In this document: positions 5,588-10,550 of the stretch, one piece after another
Layout: the number at the start of each line of letters is the position of its first letter
Position numbering within the stretch: the first letter of the stretch is position 1
NCBI GenBank assembly: GCA_036939975.1
Contig: JALLPB010001249.1
Location: 1 to 10,550, forward strand
Length of the DNA stretch: 10,550 bases
Source: Cyclostephanos tholiformis
Taxonomy: Eukaryota > Bacillariophyta > Thalassiosirophyceae > Thalassiosirales > Thalassiosiraceae
Direction: 5' to 3'
Notes under the pieces: generated by a model
Database searches by the model: none
Told to the model about the DNA's origin: nothing
What the model saw: only the letters and a program-made list of their open reading frames with translations
Position numbers and translations under genes: made by a program

Positions 5588-7831
5588 ATGACGCCCTCCG
5601 TCAACCTCGCGAGGGCCGTGTTGCGCGATGCCGCGACCAGGACCACCCCAACGCGAGGTGGATGCGCGACATACTCCATTGCGAGGATGGCGGTAATCGT
5701 TGGTCGCGCGACGGCGGGCGGCGGCGGCGGTGAGTCGCCTCGCGTCGTCCGGCGCGGTCGGTCGTCGTCGTCGTCGTCATCATCCGCGGGTGGTGGCGGT
5801 CGTCATGGCGTCGTCGTCGTCGATTCCTCCACCGCCCCCTCATCGTCTCGAGTAGAGGATGCATCGTCTTCGTCGGACGAGCAATCGCATCCTCCCCTTT
5901 CTCCCCCCCCCCCCTCCGCCGACAACCTCCTCCCGCGACAAAAGTTATCGTCCGTCGAGATATCGGAGGTGCTCAAACGCAAGCACACCCTCCGGTGGGT
6001 CGAGCCGGTCATTAGCAAGGACGCCACGGTCAGGGAGGCGATAACGGTGTGCATCGAGCGCAAGCTCAACGGTATGATGGTGGTGGATGAATCCGATTCG
6101 GCAAATCGTCGTGCAAGCTCGACGACGGGTCTGGGATTGAATCAGAAGTGCGTCGGCCTCATCACGTCGCGGGACATATTGCGCATGATGGCGGCAAGCA
6201 TAAAGGCGGGAAAATCGTCCGACGAAGTTCTTGACGAGCGTATAAGCGAACATATGACACCCATCGACAGGGTCATATATGGCCGTCCGGACGAGACGAT
6301 AGCAACCTGCCGTGCGATCATGGCCAAGAACGGGATACAGTGTCTGCCAATACTCGCGGAGGGCAGGGTGGAAGGGATACTCACCGCGAGGGACATGCAG
6401 GACGTGTACTTCGATGCCAAGGATCGGGGAGGGAAGAAGAATTATTTAAGGGATGTATCAGATAGGGTTGGTCTGTCGTCCGACCTTACGAGCATGGTGA
6501 GTGTGAAAATAAAGGGAGATGAGGGGGAAAGACACAATCTCGCTGTGAAAATATCATTTATATCTTTTTTCCTTGGCTTCATCCTCAACTGATTTCTTAT
6601 CCCTTCCTCGCTATCAAATAACCTCCCCACCAACAGGCGGATCCTCCCGTTTTCGTTAGACAGCATTTGGCGCTAAAGCATGCCCCGCTGTACTTGAATG
6701 TGGGTGTCGTGGAATATCCGCACCCGTTCAAGAGTGCGGATGGGATTGGCAGCAGTAGAAGAAGTGAGTGTGGTTATTCCCATCCCATTCCATTCCCCCC
6801 GTTTATCTCCAACCAATCGTTCCCGCGCCGAAACTGGAAAATGTTGTCCCCCGTACGAATCAGATTTTGGACCTCAGGATCTCGCTACCGACCCTAGCCT
6901 ATCGGAGGATGCGCATTTCGTCTCGGAGGTGGAATTGCTAGGTGAATCCGGCAACCACATGCAGAAGCTTTTGTACATGGGCGTCGCCGACGGGGTGGGA
7001 AGCTGGAGGGAGTACAACGTTGACCCACGCGAATTTTCGCACAGGCTGATGGCGGAATGCGAGAATGTCCTATCGGAGGCCTCGACTCAATGCAGCGTGG
7101 TCGGGGGCGAGGCTGATTGCAGCATGATCTCCCCCGCGGAGTTGATGGCACAGGCCTATAAGAGGACGAAGGAGGCGAACGTCATTGGATCGACCACAGT
7201 TTGCGTCGCCCTGTTCGACTCTGTGCGCCATCAGTTGCATTTCAGCAACATTGGAGATTCGGGCATAATCGTGCTGCGTCACATCGATTCCGACGTCGCC
7301 AGCACCCTACAGCGTGGTAGTACCGACCTAAGCATCGCCTTCGTGTCCCAGCAGCAATTGAAGTCGTTCAATCATCCATTCCAAATGGGGTGGACGGGAG
7401 AGGAGATCGTGGAGAAGAATTCGTCCTTCAGGCAGGCGTCGGATTCGTGCACTTCCTCGGTTCACATTCTGAGGGGCGATATAATTATCATGGCAACTGA
7501 TGGACTCTTCGATAATGTAGATGTAGATGACATAACGAAAATTGCCCAACAATGGGAACATGAGAGCGGCTTCATCGACGGAGGAGGGATCGGGTCGCGT
7601 AACAAACGCTGGTCCTCTGGCAATTCGTTAACGGATTTGTCCGCCAGGTCCGTATCCAAGCTGGCAGAAAGATTATGCCGAAAGGCCCGCGAGAATAGTC
7701 TCGATAATACGACCGACTCCCCGTTCGCCCTCCTGGCGAAGGAGAATGATATCATGTGGAGTGGTGGCATGCCCGACGACTGTACTGTATTAGCAATGCA
7801 CGTTGTCGGGAAACCATCGAATGCACTTTGA
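5588..7831 (+). CDS. CBS-pair/PP2C (PTC7-like) fusion phosphatase
   Basis: My three-exon model (5588-6496, 6637-6763, 6864-7831) gives 667 residues. Residues 1-60 are rich in Arg, Ala and Ser and look like a mitochondrial leader; a Ser/Gly/Pro-rich linker follows to about 115. Two CBS domains span about 137-200 and 222-276, each ending in the nucleotide-binding half-site G-x-x-T-x-x-D (GLITSRD at 190-196, GILTARD at 263-269). A PP2C domain of the PTC7/PPTC7 type fills about 321-660, with metal-ligand motifs SEDAHF (Asp361), GVADGVGSW (Asp388), NIGDSG (474-479), ATDGLFDN (Asp558) and PDDCTV (Asp651), so an active Mg/Mn-dependent Ser/Thr phosphatase is expected. Exon 2 has no in-frame ATG and encodes the first strand of the phosphatase (VEYPHPFKSADG), which ties both halves into one gene. 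By analogy CBS pairs bind AMP, ATP or similar ligands, so nucleotide control of the phosphatase is inferred, as is mitochondrial location. Targets are unknown; yeast Ptc7 acts on coenzyme Q synthesis. Confidence 0.85.
5759..5782 (+). repeat. (TCG)n run encoding poly-Ser in the CBS-PP2C leader
   Basis: TCG units followed by TCA units are read as eight consecutive Ser codons (residues 59-66), between the putative targeting leader and the CBS domains. It is the same trinucleotide that gives Arg and Asp in the neighbouring genes. Confidence 0.85.
6497..6636 (+). other. CBS-PP2C intron 1 (140 bp, phase 0)
   Basis: The donor is AGCATG|GTGAGTGTG at 6497 and the acceptor is CCAACAG|GCGGAT ending at 6636, preceded by a pyrimidine-rich stretch. 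Read through, the CBS frame hits a TGA at 6590-6592 after a stretch with no resemblance to a protein family. Splicing joins Met303 to Ala304 in frame. Confidence 0.85.
6764..6863 (+). other. CBS-PP2C intron 2 (100 bp, phase 1)
   Basis: The donor is AGAAGAA|GTGAGTGTGG at 6764 and the acceptor is CGAATCAG|ATTTTGG ending at 6863. Exon 2 leaves one base of a codon and only the acceptor at 6863 supplies the right phase; the AGs at 6877 and 6897 do not. Both introns of this gene start with the same nonamer GTGAGTGTG. Confidence 0.85.
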
Positions 7832-7991
7832 TGCGCTTTAAATTCAAAAGATATGCCTAATAGAGGTGTAGATTTGCGATATGTATGTCCGATGATAATA
7901 TATATAAAAGTAGTATCTATCGTAGCTTTAAACGTTTTATCACCTCCACTTCACGAGGAAGTTTAGCATTGTCATGATCCGAAATTTTGAA
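7832..7991. terminator. Convergent 3' UTR region (CBS-PP2C / membrin)
   Basis: These 160 AT-rich bases lie between two facing stop codons and must hold the 3' ends of both transcripts, which may overlap. The AT-rich block around 7897-7911 (ATAATATATATAAAAG) could serve polyadenylation on either strand; no canonical AATAAA is obvious. Confidence 0.45.
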
Positions 7992-8989
7992 TCAAAAGTA
8001 GAGGAAGTAAATCACCAGCATGGTAACGACCATACCACCAAAGACCAAATACGCGTCGGTCGCGTCCCTCCTTTCGATCATTCTCATCGTCGAATTGCTA
8101 AGTCCGATCTTATTCCCGATGTCTAACATTTTCCTGTTGACCCAACGCATCCGCGAACGTTGACCGACGAGGCCGGTGAGCGTATTCGCGCCAGTCGCGA
8201 GGAGCTCGTTCATCATCCCCCGACTGTTCGCCAGCGAATCCGCCTCCTCCGTCAATTGTTGCATCTCGTCGTCGTCGTCCCCCCCCCCCATCCGACGATT
8301 ATCCCGCCGTCGGGCGAGGAGGAGCTCGTCCCGCTCGCGTCTCCGTCGTACCCCGGCGCTCGCCATCCTGTCGTAGTGTTCGCCCTGTCTGCGTATGGAT
8401 TGCCCGTCCTCGCGAAGTTCGAGGATCTTGCGCTTCCAAATCTCGCGCTGGGCGGGCGTTTCCCTCTGTGCGAGATTTTCCATCAGGTCCAATTGTCTGG
8501 GTGGGAGATGGGGGGGGGAGGGGGGGGGGGGGAGGGTCGTTTATCGACGAGGCGGTATTGGACGGGTCGCACTAATCATCATCATTCGGCGCGCGGGAAA
8601 CAACGAAAAAGCGACGCCCCGTGAATATGAACGTACCTCGAGAGCTCATCGAGGGATAGGAACAGTTCCGACGGACATATAAGCCCATTTTGTACCTGGG
8701 ATAGATGCTGCCGAGAATCGTATGCTAATAATTTCGGGGGAAATGATACGCGTAAACAACGGCGGCGAGATAGGCACACGAAGAAGAGCGAAGACGAGGC
8801 GGGACAATCCGGATAATGCAACACCTCGGGGGGCATTTACCTAATTTTCGAGATTTCGGGAATAGCTGTGTTCCACGAGCGCAATCGAAAGGGGGAGGGG
8901 GGATGTTCTACTGAGATGGCCACGGTCGGAAATAACGATCATAAGAACATAATCTGGCATCCACGTCTCACCTCCACAATCGACGTCAT
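7992..8989 (-). CDS. GOSR2: Membrin, Golgi Qb-SNARE (GOSR2/BOS1 family)
   Basis: Membrin mediates fusion of ER-derived vesicles with the early Golgi, together with syntaxin-5, Bet1 and Sec22-type SNAREs. I rebuilt four exons on minus: 8972-8989 (MTSIVE), 8841-8865 (25 nt), 8637-8724 and 7992-8496. They total 211 residues, almost exactly the length of human membrin (212). Residues 6-85 form the N-terminal helical bundle (KLAYDSRQHLSQVQNG, SLDELSRQLDLMENL, REIWKRK). An Arg-rich linker at 92-112 and a GGGDDDDE stretch precede the SNARE motif (about 123-187), which has the zero-layer Gln156 in GQR and the signature LDIGNKIGLSNSTMRMIE. A single C-terminal anchor spans about 192-211, with no lumenal tail. 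Exon 4 is certain; exons 2 and 3 follow from phase and helix similarity; exon 1 is the least sure. The continuous frame up to 8492 has no ATG at that edge (it is TTG) and is only the last exon. Confidence 0.85.
8497..8636 (-). other. Membrin intron 3 (140 bp, phase 2) with extreme poly-C tract
   Basis: On minus the donor is TCGAG|GTACGT at 8636 and the acceptor is CCACCCAG|ACAATTGG ending at 8497. The polypyrimidine tract is almost pure C: on + it is nine G, one A, thirteen G, one A and three G at 8510-8536. Confidence 0.85.
8510..8536 (+). repeat. G-run tract (G9-A-G13-A-G3)
   Basis: A near-homopolymeric G tract on + lies within intron 3 of membrin, forming its C-rich polypyrimidine tract on minus. 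Its G blocks could fold into a quadruplex on the + strand. Run lengths in such tracts are error-prone in sequencing. Confidence 0.9.
8725..8840 (-). other. Membrin intron 2 (116 bp, phase 1)
   Basis: On minus the donor is AAAATTAG|GTAAATG at 8840 and the acceptor is AAATTATTAG|CATACG ending at 8725. Only this acceptor fits the one-base overhang left by exon 2; the CAGs further downstream would need phase 0. The joined codon gives Ala in KLAYDSRQ, which fits the membrin N-terminal helix. Confidence 0.7.
8866..8971 (-). other. Membrin intron 1 (106 bp, phase 0)
   Basis: On minus the donor is GTGGAG|GTGAGACG at 8971. The acceptor is GGAACACAG|CTATTCCC ending at 8866, preceded by a C/T-rich tract. 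An in-frame TAG upstream of the microexon rules out simple extension to the left, so an upstream exon is required. Confidence 0.6.
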
Positions 8990-9322
8990 TAATCCTGCGA
9001 AGATGGCAATGCGAGTACTCTTTATATTGATGGAGGAACCCTGAATGATAGCGAGAGAGTGAGACAAGAACCAATAACCGCTTTTTGTCATGAAGCTGTT
9101 TGCGGAAATACCCAAGCATACTGGTTCCGGCGTTCCACTTTTTTGGGTGAATACAGGTAGTAGCACCATCGAAGAGGCAAGCCAGCTCCAGAGGTGTTGA
9201 GTTGTAGACAGAACCCTGACCAACGACACAAAGAGAGAGCGTCAACTCGGCCGAGCTCAAGCTCAATAGGGGTGATCAAACAACAGAAACCGCGAAATTA
9301 AACGACAAAAAGAGACAACTTC
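8990..9322. promoter_or_regulatory. Divergent promoter region, membrin / two-TM coiled-coil gene
   Basis: These 333 bases lie between two outward-facing start codons and contain no convincing coding sequence; the open frames on minus are not family-like. TATAAA on minus (9026-9021) sits 32 bp upstream of the membrin ATG, which would give a very short leader if used. CCAAT is present on + at 9071-9075. Both are short motifs and only suggestive. A leader intron for either gene could also lie here. Confidence 0.5.
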
Positions 9323-10075
9323 ATGGCGGAAGAGATCGCCATGGAGGAGGGCGCGATGCCCTCGAGGATGTCGAATCCGTCCAAGTCGCGAAGGGGCCTA
9401 AATATGGTAAAGGCGAACACGCCGATGGAAATATTTGCCGGATGCGTCGCCGCCTTCTCCATTGGCACGTCCGTCACCGCCATGGTATTCAATTCGGGAT
9501 CGGCCATAGTTTACGTGGCGGGGGCGCTGAGCAGCGTCATCGGTCCGTACGCCTACTATCAACAGACGAAGCTCACGGACATAATCGCGCTCAGGGAGAC
9601 GCACGAGGCGGTTAAGCGGGAGGTGGACCGCCTGCAGGCCGAGAACGTGAGGCTCAATGAAACCGTCGGGGAGCTGTCGGACACGATCGATAAGTTGGAA
9701 GATGTCGAGCAGGCATTGGACGTCATAACGCAGACTCAGGGCCAGAGCGTCGCGGCCTTCGCGGATCAGGTGAAAGAGAACAGGGATATCCTATTGGCGA
9801 TGCAGAAAAATCTCAGGGCGAATGTGTTGCAGAATTTGCTCCAGGTCGTCATTAGGAGTGATCAAGACGATAGCATGCAAATTGAAATGGATGAGGTCGA
9901 CGATCTTATTTCCAGGATCAAGAAAATTAACGGTGTCGAAGTTAGCGAGGAGAGGTTCAAGAGGGCCATCAGGACGTCTGGGGGATCGCTTTCCAGCGTT
10001 ATGGATATAATAAAGAACTTGATGGCCGAAGATGCATCCGAAGAGGAGCAAATTTTTACCATGAAAAATGACTGA
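9323..10075 (+). CDS. Two-TM coiled-coil protein with EF-hand-like loop, function unknown
   Basis: I do not recognise a family for this intact 250-residue intronless gene. After a short polar N-terminus, two hydrophobic segments at about 35-56 and 61-79 form a hairpin anchor. A long heptad-like coiled coil follows, about 83-165 (HEAVKREVDRLQAENVRLNE and onward). Then comes a helix and a loop at 180-191, D-Q-D-D-S-M-Q-I-E-M-D-E, which fits the 12-residue EF-hand calcium loop at positions 1, 3, 5, 8, 9 and 12 but has Met instead of the usual Gly at position 6. Helices on both sides (LQNLLQVVIRS and VDDLISRIKKI) complete a helix-loop-helix, and a further helical stretch (SEERFKRAI) may be the partner hand without a loop. 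The likely picture is a membrane-anchored, coiled-coil oligomer with a possible calcium-sensing tail; the organelle is not evident. ATG 9323 is the most upstream in-frame start. Confidence 0.8.
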   Translation: MAEEIAMEEGAMPSRMSNPSKSRRGLNMVKANTPMEIFAGCVAAFSIGTSVTAMVFNSGSAIVYVAGALSSVIGPYAYYQQTKLTDIIALRETHEAVKREVDRLQAENVRLNETVGELSDTIDKLEDVEQALDVITQTQGQSVAAFADQVKENRDILLAMQKNLRANVLQNLLQVVIRSDQDDSMQIEMDEVDDLISRIKKINGVEVSEERFKRAIRTSGGSLSSVMDIIKNLMAEDASEEEQIFTMKND

Positions 10076-10322
10076 GAATTATAAGTGAACGAGTTTCTGG
10101 TTGTGGGGGATACCGGTCAATCACGTTAAATGATTGTAGTTGAGCTTTTGTAACCAATATAGATGTTTGTGAGTGAAAGGATGTCTTCTCGATACAAGTC
10201 AAAGCAATGGGTAGTGGCGGCGGGGGGTTCCCACCACCCCCTATGATTGGGTCAACTTCTATAGGGGCCACCTTCTTTGAGTTGAACTACAGTATGTTTG
10301 ACCTCAATTGACAACCCGATTC

Positions 10323-10376
10323 CTGAAAATTAAGAATTTCCTGAAAATTAAGAATTTCGTGAAAATTAAGAATTTC
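10323..10376. repeat. 18-bp tandem repeat, three copies
   Basis: The unit CTGAAAATTAAGAATTTC occurs at 10323-10340 and 10341-10358 without change, and at 10359-10376 with only the first base changed to G. The near-identity points to recent duplication. The unit ends (GAAA and TTTC) are complementary. Confidence 0.95.
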
Positions 10377-10532
10377 ATCCAGGGCATGCTACATAAGGAA
10401 GAAGTACCGATTGGGGCATGGTTAGGCGATGATTATTGGCCGAGATATGTTTGGTCAAAGGTTGGTGACTTTTGAAAATCCTTAACAGCTTAACTGCTAA
10501 GTCCGTTCTGGCGGGACAAAAAACTATCCCTC

Positions 10533-10547
10533 CGTAGATTTTCTACG
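10533..10547. repeat. Small inverted repeat at the right edge
   Basis: CGTAG at 10533-10537 and CTACG at 10543-10547 flank ATTTT, and the window ends in the palindrome CTACGTAG. The feature is cut by the window edge, so its full extent is unknown. It could be part of a repeat family, but this cannot be judged here. Confidence 0.5.
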
Positions 10548-10550
10548 TAG

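Larger units (their letters stand above)
10076..10550. other. Non-coding 3' flank (475 bp)
   Basis: No gene is supported here. The left part should contain the 3' UTR of the coiled-coil gene. It also holds G/C-block inverted repeats around 10222-10267, an 18-bp tandem triplication at 10323-10376, and a small hairpin at the right edge. The base composition is more AT-rich than in the genes. Confidence 0.6.

Noticed and set aside
6497..6592. C-terminal tail of the CBS protein ending at the TGA at 6590-6592
   Set aside because: It begins exactly at a consensus GTGAGT donor and reads as intron, with Lys-rich then Phe-rich sequence and no family resemblance.
6698..7831. Stand-alone PP2C gene starting at the ATG at 6698
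   Set aside because: Its first 55 or so residues are translated out of frame from exon 2 and from intron 2 and do not look like a PTC7 N-terminus. Splicing 6764-6863 gives a phase-consistent protein with the expected PHP...EDAHF order.
7992..8492. Membrin as a single-exon 166-residue protein
   Set aside because: The codon at 8492 is TTG, not ATG, the N-terminal helices would be incomplete, and a CAG acceptor with a pyrimidine tract lies just upstream.
8582..8836. 84-residue minus-strand protein starting at the ATG near 8836
   Set aside because: Its middle part is exon 3 of membrin, while the two ends are intron sequence with proper donor and acceptor sites.
8983..8990. TGACGT-type cAMP/CO2-responsive element known from diatom promoters
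   Set aside because: The match is a six-base motif overlapping the proposed membrin start codon and first codons. Such matches are expected by chance.
8841..9266. 141-residue frame on minus upstream of membrin
   Set aside because: It has no family-like pattern. The membrin microexon at its end is read in a different frame, and the rest falls in intron 1 and the promoter region.
1..10550. tRNA, rRNA or prokaryote-style mobile genes
   Set aside because: I found no cloverleaf with conserved arms, no rRNA-like conserved sequence, and no transposase, integrase or reverse transcriptase motifs in any frame.

Overview
This window is nuclear DNA of a eukaryote with short GT-AG introns (90-140 bp), small intergenic gaps (about 160-580 bp) and GC-rich coding sequence full of GAC/CGT-type trinucleotide runs. 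The protein set (plant/alga-type SET methyltransferase, serine palmitoyltransferase, PTC7-like PP2C, membrin SNARE) and the compact layout fit a stramenopile alga, most likely a centric diatom. That placement is an inference from style and protein character, not from a marker gene.

Layout, left to right. An uninterrupted SET-domain lysine methyltransferase gene lies on + (189-2570). It converges across a 581-bp AT-richer spacer on LCB2, the catalytic subunit of serine palmitoyltransferase (3152-5356, minus, one 90-bp in-frame intron). LCB2 shares a 231-bp divergent promoter region with a three-exon + gene (5588-7831). When spliced, that gene joins a pair of CBS domains to a complete PTC7-type PP2C phosphatase. 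Its 3' end converges, 160 bp away, on a four-exon minus-strand gene for the Golgi Qb-SNARE membrin (GOSR2/BOS1; 7992-8989), whose N-terminus is carried by a 6-codon exon and a 25-nt microexon. A 333-bp divergent region then leads to a + gene (9323-10075) for a protein of unknown function with two membrane segments, a coiled coil and an EF-hand-like loop. The last 475 bp are non-coding and hold an 18-bp tandem triplication and small inverted repeats.

The genes are a normal eukaryotic mixture, not an operon. Two of them (LCB2 and membrin) act in the early secretory pathway or ER, and the phosphatase has a mitochondrial-looking leader. The item most worth following is the CBS pair-PP2C fusion: both nucleotide-binding half-site motifs and all phosphatase metal ligands are intact, which suggests a phosphatase gated by an adenine nucleotide. 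Gene finders could easily cut it into two genes. Secondary points are the stop-free LCB2 intron that would encode a hydrophobic segment if retained, the membrin microexon, the EF-hand-like loop in the last gene, and inverted trinucleotide repeats that encode acidic-then-basic tracts.
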